Assembly (NCBI GenBank): GCA_903903975.1 | Contig: CAIVAS010000235.1 | Coordinates: forward strand, 1 to 49,914 | Source of the DNA: an uncultured Burkholderiales bacterium | GTDB taxonomy: Bacteria > Pseudomonadota > Gammaproteobacteria > Burkholderiales > Burkholderiaceae_E | Direction of reading: 5' to 3' | DNA: 49,914 nt | Shown: positions 37,109-45,307 of the stretch, piece by piece | Layout: every line of letters begins with the position of its first letter | Position numbering within the stretch: position 1 is the first letter of the stretch | Notes under the pieces: model-generated | What the model saw: only the letters and a program-made list of their open reading frames with translations | Told to the model about the DNA's origin: nothing | The model's database searches: none | Program-made: the position numbers and the translations under genes

Positions 37109-38188
37109 ATGACCACGGCAGATTTTCGTTGCGCCCATCGCTGGGCCTTTCCGAAATGGGGTGAAGCCCTCGAGCTTCAGGAGGATCAGCTGGCCGCACC
37201 CGTCGGGCGCGAGGTGACGGTCAAGGTCACGCATTGCGGCATGTGCCACTCCGATCTGCATATTCAGGCCGGTGGCTTTGATATGGGCGGCGGCAAGCTG
37301 TCGTCGCTCGAGCGCTCGGGTGTGAAGCTGCCGGTGACCATGGGTCATGAGATCGGCGGCGAAGTGGTCGAGATCGGCCCGGACGTGACCGACGTGAAGG
37401 TGGGCGATCGGGTGGTGGTCTATCCGTGGCTGGGCTGCGGCGAATGCCCGACCTGCCTCGGTGGCAACGATCATCTGTGCAACCGCGCTGCCCGTAATCT
37501 CGGCCTGCAGCTGCCCGGCGGTTATGCCGACCTGGTGCGCGTGCCGCACGACCGCTATCTGGTGCCGATCGGCACGCTCGATCCGGCCCGCGCGGCCACC
37601 TTTGCCTGCGCCGGCATCACTGCCTTCGGTGCGATCCGCAAGCTGCCCGAGGCCACCGCCGATGAATGGATCGCGGTGATCGGCTGCGGCGGCGTCGGCA
37701 TGACCGCAGTCGCCTTGCTGTCGCAGATGTCCAAGGCCAAGGTGATCGCGATCGACCCGGATGCCGGCAAGCGCGAGACTGCGCAGAAATACGGCGCGGC
37801 GATGGTGGTCGATCCGGCGGCGGCTGATGCCGGGCGCTCGATCGTCAAGGCCACAGGCGGTGCAGTGCGGGGGGTGATCGACTTCGTGGGCGCCGAGAGC
37901 ACGTCGGCGATGGGCGTCTCGATCGTCGGCAAGGGCGGCACGCTGGTGATCGTGGGCCTGTTCGGTGGCGAGTTCAAATGCCCGCTGCCGATGTTCCCGT
38001 TCAAGTCGATGACCGTGGTCGGCTCGTATGTCTCGGGTCTGAACGAACTGCGCGATCTGGTGGCACTCGCCCAGCGCGTGTCGCTGCCCGAGATCCCGCT
38101 GACCATGCGGCCGCTGGCGCAGGTCAACCAGTCGCTGGAAGACCTGACCGCGGGCCGCGTGGTGGGCCGGGTGGTGCTGACCCCCTGA
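37109..38188 (+). CDS. Zinc-dependent alcohol dehydrogenase (MDR family)
   Basis: 359 aa with CAAGGAG upstream. Catalytic zinc ligands: Cys46 (CGMCHSDLH), His80-Glu81 (GHEIGG) and a Cys near 172 (TFACAGIT). The structural zinc site is complete: Cys110, 113, 116, 124 (GCGECPTCLGGNDHLC). The Rossmann fold shows VIGCGGVGMTAVALLSQ with an Asp after it (IAIDPDAGK), pointing to NAD+ rather than NADP+. It could act on primary alcohols, aldehydes or hydroxy acids. It is directly tail-to-tail with a thiolase gene: the two stop codons abut as TGATCA. Confidence 0.88.
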   Translation: MTTADFRCAHRWAFPKWGEALELQEDQLAAPVGREVTVKVTHCGMCHSDLHIQAGGFDMGGGKLSSLERSGVKLPVTMGHEIGGEVVEIGPDVTDVKVGDRVVVYPWLGCGECPTCLGGNDHLCNRAARNLGLQLPGGYADLVRVPHDRYLVPIGTLDPARAATFACAGITAFGAIRKLPEATADEWIAVIGCGGVGMTAVALLSQMSKAKVIAIDPDAGKRETAQKYGAAMVVDPAAADAGRSIVKATGGAVRGVIDFVGAESTSAMGVSIVGKGGTLVIVGLFGGEFKCPLPMFPFKSMTVVGSYVSGLNELRDLVALAQRVSLPEIPLTMRPLAQVNQSLEDLTAGRVVGRVVLTP

Positions 38189-39370
38189 TCAGAGGCGTTC
38201 GAAGACGGCGGCGATGCCTTGGCCGCCGCCGATGCACATCGTCACCAGGGCATAGCGTCCATTGATGCGATGCAGTTCGTGGATGGCCTTGGTGGCGATG
38301 ATCGCGCCGGTGGCACCGATCGGGTGACCCAGCGAGATGCCGCTGCCGTTGGGGTTGACCTTGGCCGGGTCCAGGCCAAGCTCGCGGGTCACCGCGCAGG
38401 CTTGTGCGGCGAAAGCCTCGTTCGATTCGATGAGATCAAGCTGCGCGGTGCTGAGGCCGGCGCGCTCGAGCGCCAGGCGCGAGGCCGGCACCGGGCCGAT
38501 GCCCATGATCTTCGGATCGACGCCGGCATGGCCATAGGCCATCAGACGGGCGAGCGGCTTGAGGCCGGCTTTCTCGGCGGCCGAACGTTCCATCAGCACC
38601 AGGGCGGCGGCCGCATCGTTGATGCCCGAGGCATTGCCGGCGGTGACCGTGCCGTTTTCCTTGATGAAGACCGGCTTGAGCTTGGCGAGGTCGTCGATGG
38701 TCGCGCCATGTCGCACATGCTCGTCGGTGTCGAAGACGATGGTGCCCTTGCGTGAGGGCAGCTCGATCGGAACGATCTGGTCCTTGAAGTAGCCGGCATT
38801 GACCGCCACCGAGGCGCGGCGATGGCTCTCGACGGCAAGGCCGTCCTGGTCCTGGCGCGTCACCTTGTACTTGGCCGCGACATTCTCGGCAGTCACGCCC
38901 ATGTGGATCACGTCGAAGGGGTCGTGCAGGGCGCCGACCATCATGTCGATGGTCTTGCCATCGCCCATGCGTGCACCCCAGCGGGCCGACGGCATCAGAT
39001 AGGGACCGCGGCTCATCGATTCGGCGCCGCCGCCGATGGCCGCGTCGGCATCGCCCAGCAGGATGCTCTGTGCAGCCGAGACAATCGCCTGCAGGCCGCT
39101 GCCGCACAGGCGGTTGACGTTCATCGCGGTCACACCCTCGGGCAGGCCGCCGTCGAGCGCTGCCACGCGCGAGAGGTACATGTCGCGCGGCTCGGTATTG
39201 ATCACGTGACCGAAGGACACATGACCGATGCGATCGGGCGCAACGCCGGCGCGGGCCACGGCCGCGCGCACGACGGCGGCCGCGAGTTGGGTGGGGGGGA
39301 TGTCCTTCAGACTGCCGCCAAAGGTGCCGATCGCGGTCCTGACCGCGCTGACGACAACAACTTCACGCAT
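38189..39370 (-). CDS. Acetyl-CoA C-acyltransferase (thiolase)
   Basis: 393 aa, AAGGAG ribosome site 8 bases before ATG 39370. Thiolase catalytic residues: acylated Cys89 (NVNRLCGSGLQAI), His349 (SLGHPIGATGA) and Cys379 (CIGGGQGIAAVFERL at the C-terminus). The short, biosynthetic-type (PhaA/AtoB-like) layout fits acetoacetyl-CoA formation or cleavage, though longer substrates cannot be excluded. No phaB or phaC lies near it. It is divergent from the HSL-type hydrolase, sharing an 85-base promoter region. Confidence 0.92.
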   Translation of the reverse strand: MREVVVVSAVRTAIGTFGGSLKDIPPTQLAAAVVRAAVARAGVAPDRIGHVSFGHVINTEPRDMYLSRVAALDGGLPEGVTAMNVNRLCGSGLQAIVSAAQSILLGDADAAIGGGAESMSRGPYLMPSARWGARMGDGKTIDMMVGALHDPFDVIHMGVTAENVAAKYKVTRQDQDGLAVESHRRASVAVNAGYFKDQIVPIELPSRKGTIVFDTDEHVRHGATIDDLAKLKPVFIKENGTVTAGNASGINDAAAALVLMERSAAEKAGLKPLARLMAYGHAGVDPKIMGIGPVPASRLALERAGLSTAQLDLIESNEAFAAQACAVTRELGLDPAKVNPNGSGISLGHPIGATGAIIATKAIHELHRINGRYALVTMCIGGGQGIAAVFERL

Positions 39371-39455
39371 GGGAGAGCTCCTTGGGTCGATGGGAAGTCG
39401 CGATTATCCGCCAGCTTCGCGGGCTATCATCGCGACAAATGTCAAAGGAGACGCC

Positions 39456-40454
39456 ATGCAATCCGGTCCGCAGTCCGAACTTCAGCCTGGTCCCCAGTCA
39501 GGTCCTCATCTCGATCCTCAGGTGCGTGATCTGCTCGCCCTGTTCGCCGGCCGCCCCGCGATCAACACCCTGCCGGTCGATGTCGCGCGGCGCGGCTTTG
39601 CCAAGTCGATGGCCGACCTAGTGCCGGTGCCGCCCGAGCCGGTCGGTGTCGACCGCCTGATCGACGGACCCGGTGGTCCCCTGCCGGTGCGGGTCTATCG
39701 CCCGGCCGATGCCGGTGCGCAGCCCCTGCCGATCATCCTGTTTTTTCATGGTGGCGGTTGGGTGGTCTGCGATGTCCAGACCCATGACGGCACCGCCCGC
39801 AGACTGAGCGCCGGTGCCAATGCGGTGGTGGTCTCGGTTGATTACCGGCTCGCGCCCGAGCATCGCTTTCCGGCCGCGCCCGACGACTGCGTCGCGGCCA
39901 CGCGCTGGGCCATCGACCATGCTGCCGAGCTCGGTGGCGACGCCTCGCGGGTGATCGTGGCCGGCGACAGTGCCGGCGGCAATCTGGCGGCTGCGGTGGC
40001 GCTCAGCCTGCGTGACGCCGGTGGCCCGGCGCTGGCCGGTCAGTTGCTGCTCTATCCGGTGACCGCGCATCACACCTCGCAGTTCGGCTCCTACAGCGAG
40101 TTTGAAAGCGGATTTGGCCTGACCCGCGATGCGATGGTCTGGTTCTGGGACCACTACCTCGGCGCCTCGCTCGATGCCGGGGCGGCCCGCAGCCTGTCGC
40201 CGCTGGCTGCACCGCTGCTCGCGACTGACCTGCGCGGCCTGCCGCCGGCACTTGTCCTGACCGCCGCGGTGGATGTACTGCGCGACGAAGGCGAGGCCTA
40301 TGGCGAGCGTCTGCGTGAAGCCGGGGTCAAGACCGAGATCGCACGCTGCGCCGGCATGCATCACGGTTTTTTCAGCTATGGCGGCGTGCTCGATGGCGCC
40401 GATCGGGCGATGGTCCAGGCCTGTGCCTGGATCGGCTCGCTGCCGCGCGCCTGA
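39456..40454 (+). CDS. Alpha/beta hydrolase of the hormone-sensitive lipase (family IV) type
   Basis: 332 aa from ATG 39456 with AAAGGAG 6 bases upstream; the longer frame to 39228 overlaps the thiolase gene. The first 20 residues are Gln/Pro/Ser-rich (MQSGPQSELQPGPQSGP). Family marks: oxyanion motif HGGGW (about 93-97), nucleophile GDSAGGN (Ser near 165), acidic residue in TAAVDVLRDEGEAY and the catalytic His in MHHGFFSY. A carboxylesterase for short acyl esters is likely. No signal peptide. It is followed 1 base later by arfB, so the two are likely co-translated. Confidence 0.9.
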   Translation: MQSGPQSELQPGPQSGPHLDPQVRDLLALFAGRPAINTLPVDVARRGFAKSMADLVPVPPEPVGVDRLIDGPGGPLPVRVYRPADAGAQPLPIILFFHGGGWVVCDVQTHDGTARRLSAGANAVVVSVDYRLAPEHRFPAAPDDCVAATRWAIDHAAELGGDASRVIVAGDSAGGNLAAAVALSLRDAGGPALAGQLLLYPVTAHHTSQFGSYSEFESGFGLTRDAMVWFWDHYLGASLDAGAARSLSPLAAPLLATDLRGLPPALVLTAAVDVLRDEGEAYGERLREAGVKTEIARCAGMHHGFFSYGGVLDGADRAMVQACAWIGSLPRA

Positions 40455-40455
40455 C

Positions 40456-40893
40456 ATGACCGGCCCCATCGAAGCACGCGAGTCGGGGCCGGCTCAGGCG
40501 GTCGTCCTGCGCGAGGAAGAGATCGAGTTCACCGCCATCCGGGCGCAGGGCGCGGGCGGGCAGAACGTCAACAAGGTCTCGAATGCCATCCATCTGCGTT
40601 TCGATGTGATGGCCTCGTCATTGCCCGAGGCGGTCAAGGCGCGGCTGCTGGCGCGCGCCGACACCCGCATCAGCGACGAGGGCGTGGTGGTGATCAAGGC
40701 GCAGCGATTTCGCAGCCTCGAGAAAAATCGCGCTGATGCGGTCGACCGGCTTCGCGCAATCGTCGATGCTGCGGCCACGGTGGCGCCTGAGCGGCGCGCG
40801 ACCCGGCCGACAGCAGGCTCCAAACGAAAGCGGGTCGATGAGAAGGTGCTGCGCGGCAAGGTCAAGGCGCTGCGCGGGCGGGTTGAGGGCTGA
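40456..40893 (+). CDS. arfB: Alternative ribosome-rescue factor / peptidyl-tRNA hydrolase ArfB
   Basis: 145 aa from ATG 40456. The GGQ catalytic motif sits in RAQGAGGQNVNKVSNAIHLRFD, as in ArfB/YaeJ and class I release factors without a codon-recognition domain. The basic C-terminal tail (KRKRVDEKVLRGKVKALRGRVEG) enters the empty mRNA channel of stalled ribosomes. It starts 1 base after the hydrolase stop. Its stop lies inside a 20-bp tandem repeat. Confidence 0.93.
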   Translation: MTGPIEARESGPAQAVVLREEEIEFTAIRAQGAGGQNVNKVSNAIHLRFDVMASSLPEAVKARLLARADTRISDEGVVVIKAQRFRSLEKNRADAVDRLRAIVDAAATVAPERRATRPTAGSKRKRVDEKVLRGKVKALRGRVEG

Positions 40894-40935
40894 GCAGACG
40901 GGGCAAGGGCTGAGCAGACGGGGCAAGGGCTGAGC
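40887..40935. repeat. 20-bp tandem direct repeat at the end of arfB
   Basis: The unit GGGCTGAGCAGACGGGGCAA occurs at 40887-40906 and 40907-40926, with a third partial copy (GGGCTGAGC, 40927-40935). The arfB stop codon is in the first copy, so copy-number change would not alter the protein. Confidence 0.9.
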
Positions 40936-40979
40936 TGGGGGGCGCCCCTCCGGCAAGCGGTGCAGGAAGGGTCGATGCG

Positions 40980-43900
40980 TCAGTGCATCGGCAGGGCATC
41001 TCCCGAAGCGAGCGATGCCGGCCAACGCCTGGCGATCATAAGGTACAGGGCCGGCAGCACGACCAGGGTGAGCAGTGTCGCGCTCACCAGACCACCGATG
41101 ACTACCACTGCAAGCGGGCGCTGAGTCTCGGCACCAATGCCATGAGACAGGGCCATCGGCAGCAGCCCGAGCATGGCCAGCAGCGCGGTCATCATGACCG
41201 TGCGCAAGCGCGACAGCGCGCCGTCGCGCACCGCCGCGCGAATCACGGCGAAATCGGTCAGACCGACCGCCCTGGCATTGAAGTCCGAGACCATGACCAC
41301 GCCGTTGAGGACCGCCTGCCCGAAGAGCGCGATGAATCCGATCGCGGCAGAGACCGACAGCGGGATCTCGGTGAGCCACAGTGCCACGATGCCGCCGATC
41401 ATCGCCAGCGGAATGTTCGCGATGATCAGCGAGGCGCTGGCGATCGATCCGAAAGCATTAAAGAGCAGAAGGAAGATCAGCAGGATCGACAGCGGCACCA
41501 CCCACGACAGCCTCGCCATGGCGCGCTGCTGATTTTCGAACTCGCCCGACCAGACAACGGTATAGCCGGCCGGCAGCTTGACGCTTGTATCGACGAGTCG
41601 CTGCATGTCGGCCACGACGCTGCCCATGTCACGCCCACGGATGAAGACGCCGATTGCGGCAATCCGTTGGCCGTTTTCGCGACTGATACTGAGCGCGCCC
41701 TCGGCCGCATGGAACTGCACCAGTTGCGACAGCGGAATTTGCGTGCCATTGGCCGAGGCAACCAGGATATTTGGCAGGTTGGACAGATCGCGCTGCTCGG
41801 GTTGAAGTCGCACGACGATACTGAAATGCCGCTCGCCTTCCCACAGCTCGCTGGTGGCTTTGCCGGCAAGTGCTGCTTCGACCACATCCTGAATATCGCC
41901 GACGTTCACACCGAAGCGCGAGGCGGCGGCCCGATCGATGTCGAGTCGCATTTGCGGCAGCAGACCGTCCCGATCGACGAAGCTGCTGCTGACGCCCTGA
42001 ACGCCATCGACTCGCTGGCGAATCTGGCGGGCGATTTCTCGGATGGTCGCGTAATCGTCGCCCTGGACCTTGATGACGATCTGACCTTTGATCTGCGAGA
42101 TGCTCTCGAGGACGTTGTCGCGGATCGGCTGCGAAAAACTCGGCTCCAGCCCCGGCAAGACGCTGAGTTTCTGATCGAGTTCGCGCAGCAGGGCATCTTT
42201 GTCGACACCTTTTCGCCATTGCTCGTCAGGTTTGAGTTCGACAAAAAACTCGGCGACGTTGAAGATCTTGGGGTCGGTGCCGTCATCGGGTCGCCCTGCC
42301 TTCGAGATGACCGAATGCACTTCGGGGACCGCCGCGAGGATCTTGCGCACCATGCCCGTTGTTCGCTGCGCTTCTTCGGGAGAGACCGACGGCGACATGG
42401 TCGTGCTGACCCAGATCGACCCCTCATTGAGCTCCGGCAGAAACTCGCTGCCAAGTCGGGAGGCCACCAGGCCGGCCGCCGCGAGCACACAAATGGCAAT
42501 CGCGATCACGATCTGGCGCCGGTCGAGTGCGAAGTCGAGCAGGCCTGCATAACGCGCCTTGCAGAAACGCACGATCCAGTTGTCGTCGTGAGGCACGCGT
42601 CTGAGGAACCATGAGCACGCTATCGGAACGACCGTGAGCGACAGGATCAGCGAGCCGATCAGGGCCGAACTCACTGTCCAGGCCATCGGCGAAAAGATGC
42701 GTCCCTCATGCCGCTGGAGTGTGAAGATCGGGATGTGGGCGACGATGATGATCATCATCGAAAAGAGCGTTGGACGCCCGACTTCGACCGCGGCTGCGAG
42801 CACCGCATCGCGGCGTGCTCCAGGGTTGTGAATCTCGTCGTCACTCAACTGCCCCAGCCGACGGAAGATGTTTTCGACGACGATCACCGCGCCGTCGACG
42901 ATGATGCCGAAGTCGAGCGCGCCCAGCGACAGCAGGTTGGCAGGGATGCCGACGAATGTCAGGCCAAGAAATGTCGCCAGCAGCGACAGCGGGATGACTG
43001 AGGCGACGATCAATGCGGCTCTGACGTTGGTCAGGAAGAGCCACAGCACGAGCGTGACCAGTACAGCTCCCTCGAGCAGGTTATGGAAGACGGTGTTGAG
43101 CGTCTTGGCGATCAGCCAGGAGCGGTCGTAGTAGGGCACCATCTCGACGCCTTTGGGCAATTGCTTGGCGTTGATGTAATCCATTTTTTCTTTGATGCCT
43201 GCGAGCACGTTCGAGGGGTTCTCCCCTTTTCGCATGATCACGATGCCATTGACGATGTCGTCGTCGTTGTGGTCGCCGATCGTCTGCCCGACGATGCCCT
43301 GGGCGGGTGAGGCGCCGACCCTGACGGTGGCGATGTCCTTGACGGTGACCGGCACGCCGTTCTTGACCGACACCACGACATTGGCGATGTCGGCCGAGGT
43401 ACGCAGTTCGCCGATGGAGCGGATCAGGTACTGCTGTGAGCCGTGGCTGACAGCGCCGCCGCCTGCGTTGGCGTTGGCTCGCTGAAGCGCGGTGAAGAGA
43501 TCGCCGAGATTCAGTCCGCGATCGCGCAGGAGCTGCAGGTCCGGGTTGACCTCGTATTGTTTGATCGTGCCGCCCATCGTGACCACATCGGCCACACCCG
43601 GCACGCGTCGAAGATTTTTTTCGACTACCCAGTCCTGCAGTGTTCGAAGTTGCTGGGGCGTGTAGCCGTCGCCGCGCAGGCGGAACCTGAAAATCTCGCC
43701 GATCGCGGTTTGGGGTGGCAGCACCGAGACCGAGACCCCATTCGGAACGTCAAGGGTGGTGAGTCGCTCGTTGACGCGCTGGCGCGCGATGACATCGGTT
43801 GGCTTGTCATTGAAGGTGACGATGGTGAAGGCCAGGCCGAACATTGTGTGGGAAAACAGGCGAACCGAATCGGGAAGGCCAGAAAGCGATACCTCGATCG

Positions 43901-44102
43901 GCAGCGTCACCTGGCGCTCAACCTCTTCGGCAGCGCGCCCCGGGTACAGACCGATCACCGTCACCTGGGTGTCCGAGACATCGGGAAACGCTTCGATTGG
44001 CAGATTTTTGAAGGCGACCGTGCCCGCGCCGATGAACAGCAGCAGTCCGAAGACCACCAGCCATGGCTGGTGCAGGGCGAAGTAGATGATTCGCCTGATC
44101 AT
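40980..44102 (-). CDS. Heavy-metal efflux RND transporter (CzcA/CnrA type)
   Basis: 1040 aa inner-membrane proton antiporter with two repeats of helices and large periplasmic loops. Family marks: AFPDVSDTQVTVIGLYPGRAAEEVE near the start, and in helix IV LSLGALDFGIIVDGAVIVVENI, the DFGxxxDGAxxxxEN motif of the HME1/HME2 (Co/Zn/Cd/Ni) groups rather than the CusA (Cu/Ag) type. It should join the adaptor and outer-membrane channel encoded just upstream. Its ATG overlaps the stop of the adaptor gene by 4 bases. It is the last gene of a leftward czcCBA-type operon. The metal is inferred from the motif only. Confidence 0.9.
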   Translation of the reverse strand: MIRRIIYFALHQPWLVVFGLLLFIGAGTVAFKNLPIEAFPDVSDTQVTVIGLYPGRAAEEVERQVTLPIEVSLSGLPDSVRLFSHTMFGLAFTIVTFNDKPTDVIARQRVNERLTTLDVPNGVSVSVLPPQTAIGEIFRFRLRGDGYTPQQLRTLQDWVVEKNLRRVPGVADVVTMGGTIKQYEVNPDLQLLRDRGLNLGDLFTALQRANANAGGGAVSHGSQQYLIRSIGELRTSADIANVVVSVKNGVPVTVKDIATVRVGASPAQGIVGQTIGDHNDDDIVNGIVIMRKGENPSNVLAGIKEKMDYINAKQLPKGVEMVPYYDRSWLIAKTLNTVFHNLLEGAVLVTLVLWLFLTNVRAALIVASVIPLSLLATFLGLTFVGIPANLLSLGALDFGIIVDGAVIVVENIFRRLGQLSDDEIHNPGARRDAVLAAAVEVGRPTLFSMMIIIVAHIPIFTLQRHEGRIFSPMAWTVSSALIGSLILSLTVVPIACSWFLRRVPHDDNWIVRFCKARYAGLLDFALDRRQIVIAIAICVLAAAGLVASRLGSEFLPELNEGSIWVSTTMSPSVSPEEAQRTTGMVRKILAAVPEVHSVISKAGRPDDGTDPKIFNVAEFFVELKPDEQWRKGVDKDALLRELDQKLSVLPGLEPSFSQPIRDNVLESISQIKGQIVIKVQGDDYATIREIARQIRQRVDGVQGVSSSFVDRDGLLPQMRLDIDRAAASRFGVNVGDIQDVVEAALAGKATSELWEGERHFSIVVRLQPEQRDLSNLPNILVASANGTQIPLSQLVQFHAAEGALSISRENGQRIAAIGVFIRGRDMGSVVADMQRLVDTSVKLPAGYTVVWSGEFENQQRAMARLSWVVPLSILLIFLLLFNAFGSIASASLIIANIPLAMIGGIVALWLTEIPLSVSAAIGFIALFGQAVLNGVVMVSDFNARAVGLTDFAVIRAAVRDGALSRLRTVMMTALLAMLGLLPMALSHGIGAETQRPLAVVVIGGLVSATLLTLVVLPALYLMIARRWPASLASGDALPMH

Positions 44103-45307
44103 GGGCGCGCCTCTTTCTGCGCGACCGGCGGCACCTTGGCTTCGGCCAGGATCTGCTGGAGAAACAGATTGCCTTCGGTGACGACGCGCTGGCCATCGCG
44201 CAGCCCCTGCACCGCGCTTCGGCTGGCCATCTCGCGCACCAGCGTGATTTCGGTGCGAGTGAATCCGCCATCGGGGTCGGCGATAAAGACGTAGCGCTTC
44301 CCGCCGATCAGCAGTACCGCACTGGCCGCGACATTCTTGAGCCGGCCGGCGGTTTCGCCTTCGGCCACCGGAAAGCTGGCATTGACAAACATCTCGCCTT
44401 TGAGCAGGCGGTCAGGGTTGGGGACGCTGCCGCGCAGCCTGAAGGTGCGCGACTCCGGGTCGATCGAGTCGCCGATGACTGCGAGCGTGCCGCTGAAGCG
44501 TCGCTCGGGATAGGCCGGTGTCACCAGGGTGAGGGTGGTGCCGCGCTTGACGCCGGCAAGGCGCGGCAACTCGGACTCGGTGGCATCGAGCCGCACCCAT
44601 AGCCTGGCCGGGTCGGTGATGACAAAGAGCGGGGCACCACCGCTGTCGGGGCGAAATTCCTGCCCGGCATTGACCGAACGCTCGACCACGATGCCTGCAA
44701 TCGGTGAGCGCAGCACGAAGTTGGGGCCGCTGCCGGCACCGATCTGCTTCAGGCGGGTCTGGGTCCGTTCGCGCTCGATCCGCTTGCCGGCATCATCGGC
44801 TTCAGCCTGGCGCAGGTCTTTTTGCGAGACGATGCCGGCGTCGTGGAGTTCGCGCAGCCGCTTGAGATTGTCGGTCGCCAGTTGCAGGTCGTTGTCGGCG
44901 CTGCGCGCTTCAGCCACCGCCGTGCCGAATTCGGCCGAGGCCATCTCGGCCAGCGGCTGCCCTGCGGTGACGGTATCGCCCACGGTGACCAGCGGCCGAA
45001 CCACCCGGCCTGCAAAGGGCGCCTGAACGCGGACTGTGCGGTCTTCGTCCCAGATCAGGCGGCCCGGCAGGGTCAGGGCGACATCGCCCGCGTCCTGCAC
45101 CGCTTCGCTGCGGATGCCGTCGACCCGCCCGGTGAATCGGACGGTGTCGCCGCTGACGGTCGGGCCGGCCTGCGCCGGCGGCGCGTCGGGGGTTCTGTCG
45201 CAGCCGGTCAGCAGTGCAGCCGATGTGAGAACGGCGGCGATCAGCAGCGCTGCTGCGGCGCTGGCGTGCCGGCGGGTTGAAGGTTTGGTGCTCATGGGGA
45301 CGCTCAT
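44099..45307 (-). CDS. RND efflux periplasmic adaptor (CzcB-like), lipoprotein
   Basis: 402 aa. ATG 45307 is supported by its 4-base overlap with the channel gene's stop. The leader ends in a lipobox (ALLTGC), so the adaptor is lipid-anchored. It has the membrane fusion protein layout: barrel-sandwich/lipoyl halves VRVQAPFAGRVVRPLVTVGDTVTAGQPLAEM and LRSPIAGIVVERSVNAGQEF around a coiled-coil hairpin (about 130-190), then the beta-barrel part. No His-rich or Met-rich metal-binding tail is visible, unlike CzcB or CusB. Operon member with czcA- and czcC-like genes. Confidence 0.88.
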   Translation of the reverse strand: MSVPMSTKPSTRRHASAAAALLIAAVLTSAALLTGCDRTPDAPPAQAGPTVSGDTVRFTGRVDGIRSEAVQDAGDVALTLPGRLIWDEDRTVRVQAPFAGRVVRPLVTVGDTVTAGQPLAEMASAEFGTAVAEARSADNDLQLATDNLKRLRELHDAGIVSQKDLRQAEADDAGKRIERERTQTRLKQIGAGSGPNFVLRSPIAGIVVERSVNAGQEFRPDSGGAPLFVITDPARLWVRLDATESELPRLAGVKRGTTLTLVTPAYPERRFSGTLAVIGDSIDPESRTFRLRGSVPNPDRLLKGEMFVNASFPVAEGETAGRLKNVAASAVLLIGGKRYVFIADPDGGFTRTEITLVREMASRSAVQGLRDGQRVVTEGNLFLQQILAEAKVPPVAQKEARP

